A stretch of 64,000 nucleotides of DNA from Gemmobacter megaterium (GCF_900156815.1 NZ_FTOT01000009.1:1-64000); one strand, 5' to 3'. Shown: positions 7,865 through 21,024, numbered from the stretch's first letter. Numbers and translations are program-made. Notes: a model not told the origin generated them from the letters alone.

Positions 7865-9154
7865 TCAGACCAGAACCTCGCTGGCCACCTGATCGCCGAC
7901 GCCGAACACCCGCTTGTAGCGCGCGATTTCGTCCGCCGGCCCCATTGCCTTGCTGGGATTGTCCGAGAGTTTCACCGTGGGGCGCCCGTCGGCAGAGACC
8001 GCCTTGCAGACCAGACTGAACGGGGCCAGCGCGTCGTTTGGCACCAGACCGCGGAAATCGTTGGTCAGATTGGTTCCCCACCCGAACGACACTTTCACCC
8101 GCCCCAGGAACTGGTGGTACAATTCCTCGATCTTTTCCACATCCAGCCCGTCGGAAAAGATCACCAGTTTGCGGCGCGGATCCTCGCCGCGCTCTTGCCA
8201 CCAGCGGATGGCGGCCTCTGCCGCCTGACCGGGATCGCCGGAATCGATGCGGATGCCGGTCCAGCTTGCCAGCCAGTCGGGCGCGCGTTTCAGAAAGCCC
8301 TCGGTGCCGTAGGTGTCGGGCAGGATGATGCGCAGATTGCCGTCATGTTCCTCGTGCCAGTCGGCAAGCACGCGATAGGGCGCCTCGGCCAGTTCGGCAT
8401 CGTCCTGCGCCAATGCGGCATAGACCATGGGCAGCTCATGGGCGTTGGTCCCGATGGCCTCGATGTCACGGCGCATGGCGATCTTGCAGTTCGATGTGCC
8501 GGTGAACTTGTCGCCCAGCCCTTCCTGCATCGCCTGAACGCACCAGTCCTGCCACAGAAAGCCATGGCGTCGCCGGGTGCCGAAATCGGCAATCTTCAAT
8601 CGTTCCAACTGGCGCAGGCGCTGGATTTTTTCCCACAGCCGCGTGGTGGCACGGGCATACAGCACCTGAAGCTCGAACTTGCCCATGCCTTTCAGAACGG
8701 CCCGGCTGCGCAGCTCCATCAGAACGGCCAGCGCGGGGATCTCCCATAGCATGACTTCGGGCCACTGGCCTTCAAAGGTCAACTCGTACTGCCCATCCCG
8801 CTTTTCCAGGTGGTAGGCGGGCAGGCGCAGCCCTTCGAACCATTCCATGAAATCGGGGCGGAACATCTGGCGCTTGCCATAGAACATGTTGCCGCGCAGC
8901 CAAGTGCTTTCGCCGCGGCTCAGCGACAGGCTGCGCACGTGATCCAGTTGTTCCCGCAGCTCGCCCTCGTCGATCAGATCGGCCAGCCGGACAGATTTCG
9001 TGCGGTTGATCAGGCTGAAGGCCACCGAGGTTTCGGGCTTGTTGCGATAAATCGACTGGCACATCAGCAACTTGTAAAAGTCGGTGTCGATCAGCGACCG
9101 GACGATCGGGTCAATCTTCCAGTTATGGTTGTGAACGCGGGCGGCAATGTCCAT
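7865..9154 (-). CDS. pncB: Nicotinate phosphoribosyltransferase
   Basis: This 429-residue enzyme converts nicotinate and PRPP to nicotinate mononucleotide in the NAD salvage (Preiss-Handler) pathway. Family marks are [14 protein letters not shown] near the start, [14 protein letters not shown], and [20 protein letters not shown] followed by AHELPM, which holds the histidine that is phosphorylated in the Salmonella enzyme. [10 protein letters not shown] and GWGTNLTND form the phosphate site. Length is normal. Its ATG directly follows the pncA stop with no gap, so the two salvage steps are made from one transcript. Confidence 0.95.
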   Translation of the reverse strand: MDIAARVHNHNWKIDPIVRSLIDTDFYKLLMCQSIYRNKPETSVAFSLINRTKSVRLADLIDEGELREQLDHVRSLSLSRGESTWLRGNMFYGKRQMFRPDFMEWFEGLRLPAYHLEKRDGQYELTFEGQWPEVMLWEIPALAVLMELRSRAVLKGMGKFELQVLYARATTRLWEKIQRLRQLERLKIADFGTRRRHGFLWQDWCVQAMQEGLGDKFTGTSNCKIAMRRDIEAIGTNAHELPMVYAALAQDDAELAEAPYRVLADWHEEHDGNLRIILPDTYGTEGFLKRAPDWLASWTGIRIDSGDPGQAAEAAIRWWQERGEDPRRKLVIFSDGLDVEKIEELYHQFLGRVKVSFGWGTNLTNDFRGLVPNDALAPFSLVCKAVSADGRPTVKLSDNPSKAMGPADEIARYKRVFGVGDQVASEVLV

Positions 9155-9763
9155 TCAATCCTCCAGCGCTACACCGGCGGCGCGCATGGCGCGCAGGCTA
9201 TTGGCAAGCGATCCATCCAGGTCGATGGCCCGGCAGGCGGCCAGATCCACCGTCACGCCAAACCCCAGCCGCGCGGCATCCAGCGCCGAGAAGGCCACAC
9301 AGAAATCTGTCGCCAGTCCGACAAGGGTGATCGCGGTGATCCCCCGATTGCGCAGGTAGCCCTCCAGCCCGGTGGGTGTGGCGCGGTCGTTCTCGAAAAA
9401 CGCCGAATAGCTGTCGATCCCGCTGCGAAACCCCTTGCGGATCACCAGTTGCGCCGGATCAGTGCGCAGATCGGGGTGAAATGCCGCGCCATGGCTGCCT
9501 TGCACGCAATGGGCGGGCCACAATGTCTGGGCCCCGTAGGACAGCTCTACCGTGTCGAACGGCGCTTTCCCCGGATGGTTCGCGGCAAAGCTGGCATGGC
9601 TGGACGGATGCCAATCCTGCGTCAGGATCACGGTAGAGAATGCGTCCATCAAGGCGTTGACGCGCGGGACAACCGTATCGCCTTCGGCGACTGCCAGTGC
9701 GCCGCCGGGGCAGAAGTCGTTCTGGATGTCGATCACGATCAGGGCGTCTGTGGCCGGGCGCAT
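9155..9763 (-). CDS. pncA: Nicotinamidase
   Basis: This 202-residue isochorismatase-fold hydrolase deamidates nicotinamide to nicotinate, the substrate of the next gene. Visible are the catalytic Asp in IVIDIQNDFCPGGAL (D12), metal-site residues in TQDWHPSSHASFA, the lysine of VIRKGF and the nucleophile cysteine in LVGLATDFCVAFSALDA. The ATG at 9763 is preceded by GGGAGG. It is the first gene of the pncA-pncB operon, divergent from trhO with a 120-nt shared promoter region. Confidence 0.93.
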   Translation of the reverse strand: MRPATDALIVIDIQNDFCPGGALAVAEGDTVVPRVNALMDAFSTVILTQDWHPSSHASFAANHPGKAPFDTVELSYGAQTLWPAHCVQGSHGAAFHPDLRTDPAQLVIRKGFRSGIDSYSAFFENDRATPTGLEGYLRNRGITAITLVGLATDFCVAFSALDAARLGFGVTVDLAACRAIDLDGSLANSLRAMRAAGVALED

Positions 9764-9883
9764 ATGGATCCTCCCCTGATGGCCGTCACATGCCTGTTGC
9801 GTAAGGGGCGCTGCGGGGCGCGTCAATCGCCTGCGGCACTTGCGGGCCTTGCGTTTTCGCAGCACTGGGGGCAGGAGAGCGGC

Positions 9884-10804
9884 ATGATCATCGTGGCCGC
9901 CCTCTATCATTTCACCCGGTTTGCCGACCCCGCAGCGTTGCGCGGGCCGTTGCTGGACCTTGCCCGCGCGCAAGGCGTGCGCGGCTCGCTTCTGCTGGCG
10001 GGCGAGGGGATCAACGGCACCATCGCAGGCAGCCGGGCCGGAATTGATGCGATGCTTGCGCATATCCGTGCCCTGCCGGGATGCGCGGATCTGGAGTGGA
10101 AGGAAAGCCCTGCGACCGATATGCCCTTTGGCCGCATGAAGGTGCGTCTCAAGCGCGAGATCGTGACCATGGGCCAACCCGATGTCGATCCGCGTGCCCG
10201 TGTCGGGCATTATGTCGAAGCCAGGGACTGGAACGCCCTGATCAGTGCGCCGGATGTGGCCGTGATCGACACCCGCAACGCGTATGAGGTGGCGATCGGC
10301 ACATTCGAGGGGGCAGTGGATCCCGGCACGCGCAGTTTCGGCGAATTTCCCGCCTGGTGGGCTGAAAATGCCGACCGCTTTCACAACAAGCGCATCGCCA
10401 TGTTCTGCACCGGCGGCATTCGCTGCGAGAAATCGACCAACTGGCTGCTGGCGCAGGGCGTGCAAGAGGTGTTCCACCTCAAGGGTGGCATCCTGAAATA
10501 CCTCGAAGACGTGCCTGCCGATGACAGCCTGTGGCAGGGTGAATGCTTTGTGTTCGATCAGCGGGTGTCGGTCGGACATGGGCTGCGGCAGGGCGACAAC
10601 GCCATGTGCCACGCCTGCCGCCGCCCCGTGACCCCCGAGGACCGGGCACATCCTGATTACGAGGAAGGCGTCAGTTGCGCGGCCTGTATCCATGACTACG
10701 ACGACGCCCGCCGCGCGCGGTTTCGCGAGCGGATGCGGCAGGTGCGGCTGGCACAGGCGCGTGGCACGGTTCACATGGGCGATGGGGCGATCTCGGGCGC
10801 GTAG
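9884..10804 (+). CDS. trhO: tRNA uridine(34) hydroxylase, rhodanese-domain TrhO/YceA
   Basis: This 306-residue protein has the TrhO layout. An N-terminal ferredoxin-like domain contains LLLAGEGINGTIAGS and MPFGRMKVRLKREIVTMG. A central rhodanese domain carries VAVIDTRNAYEVAIGTFEGA and the active loop FCTGGIRCEKS with its cysteine. A C-terminal cysteine-containing tail follows (CHACRRPVTPEDRAHP, VSCAACIHD). In E. coli TrhO oxygenates U34 of wobble tRNAs toward 5-hydroxyuridine. The ATG at 9884 has AGGAG upstream. It is convergent with pbpC, 54 nt apart. Confidence 0.92.
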   Translation: MIIVAALYHFTRFADPAALRGPLLDLARAQGVRGSLLLAGEGINGTIAGSRAGIDAMLAHIRALPGCADLEWKESPATDMPFGRMKVRLKREIVTMGQPDVDPRARVGHYVEARDWNALISAPDVAVIDTRNAYEVAIGTFEGAVDPGTRSFGEFPAWWAENADRFHNKRIAMFCTGGIRCEKSTNWLLAQGVQEVFHLKGGILKYLEDVPADDSLWQGECFVFDQRVSVGHGLRQGDNAMCHACRRPVTPEDRAHPDYEEGVSCAACIHDYDDARRARFRERMRQVRLAQARGTVHMGDGAISGA

Positions 10805-10858
10805 CCGTTGCCTTGCAGGGTGCGGCCTGCACCTGTTCGGGCGATTGGCCGGGCCGCA

Positions 10859-12898
10859 TCAATGCGCCAGCGTTACCTTGACCCGCGACGCCTGGCCGTT
10901 GGCATCAATGACCGAAAGTGTCAGGGGCCCAAGACCCGGCAGCGACAGGTGGCTTTCGCGCGCAGATGTGCCGATGTCGAGCGGTTGTCCATTCGCCATC
11001 CAGGTGAATGGTGGTGTGCCGCCGCGTACCCGCGCCAGCAACGGCGCCCCGTCCAGCGCCACCTCTGCCCCGTCTGGCGGAAAGGCAATTTCGGGCAAGG
11101 CGCCCTGTGCCACGATGCTGCCACGCGGGCGGAACCGTTGCAGCGGCAGCGGCAGTCTGGCGTTCTCGACCTGCAATGTCGCAGCGGGCGGGGGGGGCAG
11201 GGGGGACGGGCGCGGGCTGGTGCGGGCAAGCGCCGCAAACAGGATCGGGGCGGCCAGATCGCCGCCAAAGGCGCCGGGGACCGGCGTGCCATCCGCGCGG
11301 CCCATCCAGACACCTGCGACATGCCGCCCGTCCCATCCCACCGCCCAGGCATCCCGGTGGCCATAGCTTGTGCCGGTTTTCCAGGCGATGCGGCCCGAAG
11401 GTGTTCCGTCGGGCGGTTGCAGCCCGGCCAGAATGTCGCCAATCTGCCAGGCCGCGACCTGCGATATCAGCCGCTCGCCTTCGCTGCCGCCCTCTGGTAC
11501 GGCTGAAAGCGGTCGGGCGACGCCGCCACGTGCAAGCGCGGCGTAAAGCCCGGTCAGATGCTCCAGCGACACGCCGACGCCGCCAAGCGAGACGGCAAGC
11601 CCTGCGGGCCCGCCCCCCGGCAGCACCGCATCAACCCCTGCGCGCCGCAATCCCTGCATCAGACGTTCGGGGCCAATGGCCTCGGTCAGTGTGACGACGG
11701 GAATGTTCAGCGACAGTTGCAGCGCCGCGCGGACGCGGACGGTGCCACGGAACTGGCGGTCGAAGTTCTGCGGCTGATAGCGGCCAAAGGCTATGGGACG
11801 GTCCTCGATAAGGGTTTCCGGATGGGCAAGCCCCTGATCGAAGGCCAGCGCATAGACCAGCGGCTTGAGTGTGGAACCCGGCGAGCGCAGGGCTTGCGTC
11901 ATGTCCACAAACCCTTGCCGCGTGTCATTCTCGTAGGCCGCCGATCCGACGGAGGCCAGGATCTCGCCAGAGCGGTGATCCGCCACCACCAGCGCGACCT
12001 GCAAGCGTGCGCCATGGTGGCGCACCGCATCGGCGGCCAGGGCTTCCAGCCGGGCCTGTAGATCGGCATCGACGGTGGTCGCATGACGGGGCTGCTCGGG
12101 GGCGCCGCGGCGAATGCGGTCGGTCAGATGGGGGGCAAGGCGGGGAAAGTCCTGGCGGCTGCGGGGCAGGGCTTCGGTGCGGGCCGTGGTGGCGGTGTCC
12201 ATGTCGATCAGACTGGCGGCCAAGGCACGCGCCAGCACCCGCGCGCGGCCTTGCGCGGCCGCAGATTGGCTGCGGTCGGGCCGCCGCGCCTCGGGCGACT
12301 GGGGCAGGGCGACCAGCAGCGCGGCCTGCGCCGGGGTCAGGCGGGTTGGTTCGCGCCCGAACCACGACAGGCTGGCGGCGCGCACCCCTTCCAGATTGCC
12401 GCCATAGGGGGCCAGCAACAGATACAGATCGAGGATCTGCCCCTTGGTCAGCCGCCGCTCCAGCGCCAGCGCCACGCGGATCTGGCGCAGCTTGCCCGAC
12501 AGCCTGCCCGTGCCGCTTTCCTCCAGCAACCGGGCGACCTGCATCGTCAGCGTGGATCCGCCCGAGACCACGCGCCCATGCCAGACCGCCTGCGCCACAG
12601 CCCGCACCATGGCGCGCAGATCCACGCCGGGATGGGTCGCAAAGCGCCGGTCCTCATAGGCCACCAGCATCGACAGGAACAACGGATCCACCCGGCTGGC
12701 ATCGGTTGCCAGCCGCCATCGGCCATCGGCCACCGTCCAGGCGCGCAGCAGACGGCCGTCGCGGGCCACCACCTCGGCCCCGGTGGGAATGGTCAGCGGG
12801 GGCAAGTCGGTTGCCGCTACCCAACCATCCACCCCGTCGCGCGCAACGGCGGCCAGCCACAGGCCCGCCGCCAGCGCAAAGGCGCCCCGCGCGATCAT
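10859..12898 (-). CDS. pbpC: Penicillin-binding protein 1C (bifunctional peptidoglycan synthase)
   Basis: This 679-residue envelope protein has a short N-terminal membrane anchor. Next is a GT51 transglycosylase domain (AYEDRRFATHPGVDLRAM, GGSTLTMQVARLLE). Then comes a transpeptidase domain with SxxK in SPGSTLKPLVYAL, SLN in LSLNIPVVTL and KTG in AWKTGTSYGHRDAWAVG. The C-terminal beta domain typical of PBP1C ends the protein. It polymerises and cross-links peptidoglycan. Its start overlaps the stop of the alpha-2-macroglobulin gene (ATGA), the conserved yfhM-pbpC pairing, in which the macroglobulin is thought to guard the wall while PBP1C repairs it. Confidence 0.95.
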   Translation of the reverse strand: MIARGAFALAAGLWLAAVARDGVDGWVAATDLPPLTIPTGAEVVARDGRLLRAWTVADGRWRLATDASRVDPLFLSMLVAYEDRRFATHPGVDLRAMVRAVAQAVWHGRVVSGGSTLTMQVARLLEESGTGRLSGKLRQIRVALALERRLTKGQILDLYLLLAPYGGNLEGVRAASLSWFGREPTRLTPAQAALLVALPQSPEARRPDRSQSAAAQGRARVLARALAASLIDMDTATTARTEALPRSRQDFPRLAPHLTDRIRRGAPEQPRHATTVDADLQARLEALAADAVRHHGARLQVALVVADHRSGEILASVGSAAYENDTRQGFVDMTQALRSPGSTLKPLVYALAFDQGLAHPETLIEDRPIAFGRYQPQNFDRQFRGTVRVRAALQLSLNIPVVTLTEAIGPERLMQGLRRAGVDAVLPGGGPAGLAVSLGGVGVSLEHLTGLYAALARGGVARPLSAVPEGGSEGERLISQVAAWQIGDILAGLQPPDGTPSGRIAWKTGTSYGHRDAWAVGWDGRHVAGVWMGRADGTPVPGAFGGDLAAPILFAALARTSPRPSPLPPPPAATLQVENARLPLPLQRFRPRGSIVAQGALPEIAFPPDGAEVALDGAPLLARVRGGTPPFTWMANGQPLDIGTSARESHLSLPGLGPLTLSVIDANGQASRVKVTLAH

Positions 12899-15800
12899 TG
12901 CGTGACCGTCACCTCGCCGCTGGCTGTCCGGGCGCGGAAGGTGGGGCGGTACATATCCTCGACCGTCGCCGCCGGATGGTGGAAAGTGCCGGGGCTGACG
13001 GCCCGGACGATATAGGCCAGCCGGAACGGCCGATCATCGCGCCGGTCGATGGCGGTCAGGAAACGGTCCTGCCGGAATTCCGAATGCGCCACGTCGCCTT
13101 CGGTCTCCAGCCAGTCCAGCGCACCGATCTGGCCGCCGCGCAGCAGGTTCGGGTTGTCGATCTCGAACCCGGCGGGCAGCGGATCGGCCACCATCAACCG
13201 CGCCTCGCCGGACCCGAGTGGCGTGACCTCCAGCACCGTGACAAGGCGGGTGCCGGAGGTGACGCTTGCGGGGTCCGCTTCGGCGCCATCGAGCGTATAG
13301 TAACTGCGCGCGATGACATAGCCGTTGCCGCCTTCGCCCTCGGCGCCTTCGGGTTGTCCAAAGGCGGCGATGGTCAGTGTCGTCGGGGCGGCGCCGGTGT
13401 TGGTGATGGTCATGGGCGCCAATCCGTCAAACCGGCGCACCAGCGGCCCGGATACCGTCGCGCCATCCACGACCAGCCCTTCGGCCCCGGTTCCCCCGAC
13501 CATGCCGTGCGCGGCCAGCAGGATCCATGCCTGTTCCTGGGTGGACAGTGCGCGCTCCCCGACCGATGCGGCAATGCGGGCGGCAAAGTCCTCGCGGTTG
13601 ATGGCGGTGCTGCCCGCGTCCAGCGCCAGCGCCAGAACCCCCGCTGCATCGCGCAGGTTGGACCCGAAGTCGGCGCGCCAGACCTGTTCGGCCTCTTGCC
13701 CCTTGCGGTTCATTGATTGATCGGCTGCCCGGCGGAACAGCGCGTCGGCGCGCGGCTGATCCCCGTAATAGGCCAGCGCACTCGCCAGTTGGGCCACGGC
13801 CAGCGGGGTGGCAAGATCGCCTGCCTTCACATCGGCATAGTACCGCAGATCGCCAATGGCCGCCGCCCCTTCGCGGGCAAGCACCATCAGCGCATAGGCC
13901 AGATCCTCGCCGCCATTCTCGAAGTCGCCGGCATAGTTCACGCGATTGCGCAGGTTATCCAGCGCAGACCGGAAGGCACGATCCGGCACCTCGAACCCCT
14001 GGCTCCGGGCGCGCGAGAGAAAATCGGTCACATAGGCATCCAGCCACATGTCCCCGCCCGAGACTGCGGACCACAGGCCAAAACCGCCTTCGGTGGTCTG
14101 GTTCAGCAAGACTTCGGAAATTGCCTGGACGATCCGTTCGCGGGCCGTCGCGGCGCCGGGCAGGTCCATCGCCTGTGCCACCTGGTCGAAATAGATCAGC
14201 GGCAATGCGCGCGAGGTGATCTGTTCGGTGCAGCCATAGGGATAGGCGTCCAGCGCGCTCAGCAGGCCGGGGGCATCGAACCGCGCCAGACTGCCTGCGC
14301 TGACCATGGCGCGTGCAGTGCCGGGGCGGAATTCGGCCAGGACCGCGCTGTCCAGCGTGACCGACTGGCCCGGCGCCAGATCCAGCCGGCTGATGCGCTG
14401 GGTTTCGGGATCATTGGCCTGTACCGGCAGGGCAAGCGGCTTCATCAGCACCTTGCCATCGGGCGTGGTCAGACGCACCTCGACGGATGCGAGCCCTTCC
14501 TCTTGTGCGCTGACGGGGATCTGCACCACCGCCTTGCCGCCCGGTTCCAGATCGACGCCCGAAGGGACCGTGCCCAGAGCGGCGCCTTGCGCGGTGACGT
14601 CCAGTCCCATGCGGCCCGCAGGTCCGGTCGCATGAACGATTTCCAGCAGCAGGCGGCTGGTATCGCCGGGTTGCAGAAAGCGCGGCAGGCTGGCAGTCAC
14701 CACCACCGGATCGCGCACCAGCACATCGGCCTGTGCCTGCCCGACACCGCTGTCGGACCAGACCACCGCCATCACCCGCACTGTGCCATTGAACGATGGC
14801 AGGTCAAAGCGGACATGGGCCAGCCCATCGGCGCCCACCTCGACCGGGCCTTGGAAATAGGCGACCAGATCCTCTGTCGGGGGCGGGGCCAGCAGCCGGG
14901 GCATGGCCGCATCGCCACCCGAGCGGACCATGCCTTCGGCGCCGTTCAGCCCGTCGATCAGCCGCCCGTACAGGTCGCGGATGCCCACGCCCAGCTTGCG
15001 TTGGCCAAAATAATGGCCCTCGGGGTCGGGCGCCTTGTACGCCGTCAGGTTCAGGATCCCCACATCAACGGCGGCAAGCGTGGCCCAGGCGGTTTCGCCC
15101 GGCTGCACGCCCTCGATACGCAGTGCAACCTCCAGCGGGCCGCGCGGCGCCGCTTCGGCGGGGGTGTCCAGACGGGCCGTCAGCTTGCGGTCGCCCGGAG
15201 CCATGGCTGCATGGGCCAGCCCCATGGCGCGCGTAGGCAGGCGGCCCGCCGCTGCATCCATCGGCCGAAGGATCGACACCGTGACATAGACCCCCGCGCC
15301 CCAGTCGTCGGTGACGGGCAGATCAATGGTATTCTCGCCCTCGGTCACCTCTACCGCCCTGAGCGCCACGACCCGGTTTGACAGTACCGAGATCAGCGCC
15401 GTGCCCGCAGCCCGCGGCACAAGACGCAGTTTCGCGGTTTCGCCGGGGGCATAGGCGGGCTTGTCCAGCGACAGGTCCAGCGTGTCGGGGCTGCGCGTGG
15501 TGTCGGCGGGCGCGTACCAGCCCGCAAAGAACCGGACAGAGCTTGCCACGCGGCCATCGGCGGCAGCGACCGTCAGTTCATATTCGCCCCATTCCACGGT
15601 GGCACTGATCGCGCTGGGCGCGGTGCCAAGCGTTGCGGTACCCTCCGCCACGCGCGCGCGGGTGGTCATCGGCTCCCAGTTCCAGTTGCCATACATCTGA
15701 TACCACTGATACCGCGTCTCGATCCGGTCCAGCCGCCATGTGGCGGGCATCTGCCCGTCCCCCACCGCGATCAGGTCGAACCGCGCCTCGGTGCGTTCGG

Positions 15801-18318
15801 GGACCACGCCGTCAAACCCCGGCTTGATGCCGATCAGCGGGGCCGATGGTGCCACCGGGCGGGTCAGCGACCGTTCGACCGGCCGCCCCGACCCTTCGGC
15901 CAGGCGCACCTGCACCACCGCCTCCAGTGGACGACCGGGGTTTTGCAGATCGGGGATCGTGGCGGCCAGCGTTCCGGTGCCATCCTCGCCAGTGGTCAGG
16001 CCATCGGCAAAGACAAAGCGTTCCGGGCGGAACGGCGCGTCGGCCATGCCAAAGCGGTAGCCGGGAAAACCGTCCAGCCCCTTGGCCTCTCGCAGGATCA
16101 CTTCGCCTTCGCCGGTCAGCCCGGCGCCGGGGGCACCGAACAGATAGCGCGCCGCAATCGTCAATTCGCCAGTGCTGCCAAGGCTCAGCGGCCCCTGCGG
16201 CAGGCTCAGGTCAAAGTCGATGCGCTCCGGCAGGAAATCCTCGACCACAAAGCTGGCGGTGGCCAGTGGCGGCGCATCGGGATCGGCAAGCACATCCAGC
16301 TTCCACGACCCGCGCGGGGCATTGGCGGCGATAGGCATGGCAAAGGCGAAGCCGCCCTGTACATCCGCGATCCGTTGGCGGGAATGTTCCACACCATCGG
16401 GGCGGCGCAGGCGGGCGGTCAGTGGCAGCCCCGGCAGAGCGCGGCCATTGCCGTCGCGGGCCAGCGCGGTGACATGCAGCATCTCGCCAGCGCGGTAAGC
16501 GCCCCGGTCGGTGGCCAGGAACAGGTCGATGGGCGGGCTGGGTTCGCGCCCGGCCACGCCCCTGTCCGACAGATCGAACTCCGGATCGGTCAGCGACAGA
16601 AAGGCCATGTCGGCCTCGCCTTCGGCCACTGTAACCAGCGCAGGTTGCGCCGTTCCGGTGCCGCGTGTCAGCGCCGCGTCAAACCGCGCCACGCCCTGAT
16701 CATCCGTGGTGGCGGTGCCCAGAACCCGGTTCGAGCGCGCGATCAGTTGGACATCGACCCCCGCTTTGGCAGAGGCATCCGCCAGCCCGCGCACGACCAC
16801 GGTCAGCCCATCGACGCCCGACAAGGTGGTGACGCCCAGATCAGATACGACGAACCATTGCCAGGCGGGGGCATTGTCATAGTCCTCGGCGCCCGGCACC
16901 CTGGCTTTCAGCGCATAGATGCCCGCTGACTGGCCCTGCAACGCCTCGGACAGCGGCAGGCGGGTGGTCATGTCGCGGTTGATCTCGACCGGCACCTCGG
17001 CGCTGCCCTGCCAGATCCGCTCGCCGACAGAGCCCGAGAACCGCTCGGCGTCCCAGGCGTCCATGGGGCGCGACATCCAGTCGGCCTGCATGGCGCGGAT
17101 CAGGCTGCGGTCGGAAATGCGGTACAGTTCCAGCTCCAGCCGGGGGGTGTTGACGGACTGTACGGGCAGGGCCGGAGCCCCGGTGCGCGGCAGCACGAAG
17201 CCGGTGCCGGGAAAGCGGACTTGTGGCGCACGGTCGCGGACATAGGCCGTGATCGCCACCGATTTTGCCAGCGTCTGCCCATCGGCGGCGGGCAGACCTT
17301 CGCGGAAAGTCACTGTGACGCGCTGGCCATGTTGCATCCCGGCGACGCACAACTGGCGCCAGCCGCCGGGTTCCACCGTCATCCCGGCCTGAGGCAACTG
17401 GACAAAGGGCGTGTAATCCAGACCCTTTTCCACCAGATCCTCGGTAAAGGTGGCGCACAGGCGCGGGCTGGCCAGATCGGCCTGAACCTCATGTTCTTCA
17501 ATCCGCAGGCCATAGAGGCCGGTCGCACGGTCCAGCGCGGCAGCGGTATCGTCGCGGAACTGGATCTGCTGGGCCATGCGCAGGGCGCCTACGGCGTTGC
17601 GGCCCATGCCGCCGGCCTCCAGTGCCTCGGCCAGAACGGTCAGGATGGTATGACGTTGCGCCGGCGAGCCTGAACGCAGATAGGCATTGGTCGCAGCAAG
17701 CGCGGCGGTTTCGCGCAATGGCCGCGCCCGGTTGCTGTCGGCGTTGGCGGCGGCAAGTGACAGACGGGCGTATTCTTCCCAATCCGATGCCATGTCGGTG
17801 ATGTTGGCAACCGAGCCCCACAACCGCATGGCACGGGACGGGTTGCCGGACGATCCGGCCTCGACCGCCGCTTGCCGCAGATCCTGCGGATCGAATGCAC
17901 CAGCCACGTGGGCGCGGCCCATCTCGGCGGCTTGCTGGGTGGCGCGGCTGACCATCCAGCGCGGCAGGAACGCCAGATCCGGGTTGCGTGTTCTGGCCTG
18001 GGCCTCGGCCTCCGGGGCTGTGGTCATCATCTGGCCGGAAAACGCCTGGGCATAAGGTGTGGCAGATCCGGGATCCGACTTGGGAAAACACGATCCGTTG
18101 CGGGCGTTGTAGGTAAAGGCGGTACAGCGCCGATCCGTCAGGCAGGCGCGCTCGCAAGCTTCCAGCGTGGTATCCAGGATTGTTCGCAGATCGCCGCCGG
18201 GCAGATCGAATCCTTCGGCCAGCACGCTGCGTCGCTCTGGCAGCAGGGTCTGGGCGGGCGCAGCCCCAGCGACAGAAACCAGCGCCAGAACGGCGAACGA
18301 CAGGGCGCGAATGAACAT
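12895..18318 (-). CDS. Bacterial alpha-2-macroglobulin with N-terminal PAN/apple domain
   Basis: This 1807-residue secreted protein has a signal peptide ending near APAQ (residue about 23). A Cys-rich PAN/apple-like module follows (TLEACERACLTDRRCTAFTY, residues ~50-75). Then come serial macroglobulin domains, and the thioester motif GCTEQ with Cys at 1363 in a helical TED region (LDAYPYGCTEQITSRALPLI). The intact CxEQ suggests a functional protease trap that covalently captures invading proteases in the periplasm. No clear lipobox is seen, unlike E. coli YfhM; the signal looks like a type I site. It is translationally coupled to pbpC and divergent from a hybrid histidine kinase. Confidence 0.93.
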   Translation of the reverse strand: MFIRALSFAVLALVSVAGAAPAQTLLPERRSVLAEGFDLPGGDLRTILDTTLEACERACLTDRRCTAFTYNARNGSCFPKSDPGSATPYAQAFSGQMMTTAPEAEAQARTRNPDLAFLPRWMVSRATQQAAEMGRAHVAGAFDPQDLRQAAVEAGSSGNPSRAMRLWGSVANITDMASDWEEYARLSLAAANADSNRARPLRETAALAATNAYLRSGSPAQRHTILTVLAEALEAGGMGRNAVGALRMAQQIQFRDDTAAALDRATGLYGLRIEEHEVQADLASPRLCATFTEDLVEKGLDYTPFVQLPQAGMTVEPGGWRQLCVAGMQHGQRVTVTFREGLPAADGQTLAKSVAITAYVRDRAPQVRFPGTGFVLPRTGAPALPVQSVNTPRLELELYRISDRSLIRAMQADWMSRPMDAWDAERFSGSVGERIWQGSAEVPVEINRDMTTRLPLSEALQGQSAGIYALKARVPGAEDYDNAPAWQWFVVSDLGVTTLSGVDGLTVVVRGLADASAKAGVDVQLIARSNRVLGTATTDDQGVARFDAALTRGTGTAQPALVTVAEGEADMAFLSLTDPEFDLSDRGVAGREPSPPIDLFLATDRGAYRAGEMLHVTALARDGNGRALPGLPLTARLRRPDGVEHSRQRIADVQGGFAFAMPIAANAPRGSWKLDVLADPDAPPLATASFVVEDFLPERIDFDLSLPQGPLSLGSTGELTIAARYLFGAPGAGLTGEGEVILREAKGLDGFPGYRFGMADAPFRPERFVFADGLTTGEDGTGTLAATIPDLQNPGRPLEAVVQVRLAEGSGRPVERSLTRPVAPSAPLIGIKPGFDGVVPERTEARFDLIAVGDGQMPATWRLDRIETRYQWYQMYGNWNWEPMTTRARVAEGTATLGTAPSAISATVEWGEYELTVAAADGRVASSVRFFAGWYAPADTTRSPDTLDLSLDKPAYAPGETAKLRLVPRAAGTALISVLSNRVVALRAVEVTEGENTIDLPVTDDWGAGVYVTVSILRPMDAAAGRLPTRAMGLAHAAMAPGDRKLTARLDTPAEAAPRGPLEVALRIEGVQPGETAWATLAAVDVGILNLTAYKAPDPEGHYFGQRKLGVGIRDLYGRLIDGLNGAEGMVRSGGDAAMPRLLAPPPTEDLVAYFQGPVEVGADGLAHVRFDLPSFNGTVRVMAVVWSDSGVGQAQADVLVRDPVVVTASLPRFLQPGDTSRLLLEIVHATGPAGRMGLDVTAQGAALGTVPSGVDLEPGGKAVVQIPVSAQEEGLASVEVRLTTPDGKVLMKPLALPVQANDPETQRISRLDLAPGQSVTLDSAVLAEFRPGTARAMVSAGSLARFDAPGLLSALDAYPYGCTEQITSRALPLIYFDQVAQAMDLPGAATARERIVQAISEVLLNQTTEGGFGLWSAVSGGDMWLDAYVTDFLSRARSQGFEVPDRAFRSALDNLRNRVNYAGDFENGGEDLAYALMVLAREGAAAIGDLRYYADVKAGDLATPLAVAQLASALAYYGDQPRADALFRRAADQSMNRKGQEAEQVWRADFGSNLRDAAGVLALALDAGSTAINREDFAARIAASVGERALSTQEQAWILLAAHGMVGGTGAEGLVVDGATVSGPLVRRFDGLAPMTITNTGAAPTTLTIAAFGQPEGAEGEGGNGYVIARSYYTLDGAEADPASVTSGTRLVTVLEVTPLGSGEARLMVADPLPAGFEIDNPNLLRGGQIGALDWLETEGDVAHSEFRQDRFLTAIDRRDDRPFRLAYIVRAVSPGTFHHPAATVEDMYRPTFRARTASGEVTVTQ

Positions 18319-18460
18319 TTCAATCTCCTACGGAACGCGCGCGAATGCTGCCAGCAAGGCCACCGCAAAGCAAGGACGGGGGTGTCAGCTTAACGTCGTG
18401 TTCACCCCAGGGGGGCATTCTGCGCATGGCACGGACGGGTGGGCCGGAACGGATCGGGGC

Positions 18461-21001
<2,541 letters not shown>

Positions 21002-21024
21002 ACGCGGGCCTTTGGGGGATGAGT

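Noticed and set aside
8810-9883. N-terminal extension of the trhO frame on the plus strand
   Set aside because: It is antisense to pncB and pncA; the trhO start at 9884 has its own ribosome site and gives the family N-terminus.
11869-15381. Long plus-strand open frames (about 500-600 residues) across the pbpC and macroglobulin genes
   Set aside because: They are antisense to clear, complete genes, have no recognisable domains and show Pro/Arg/Gly-rich composition typical of shadow frames in GC-rich DNA.
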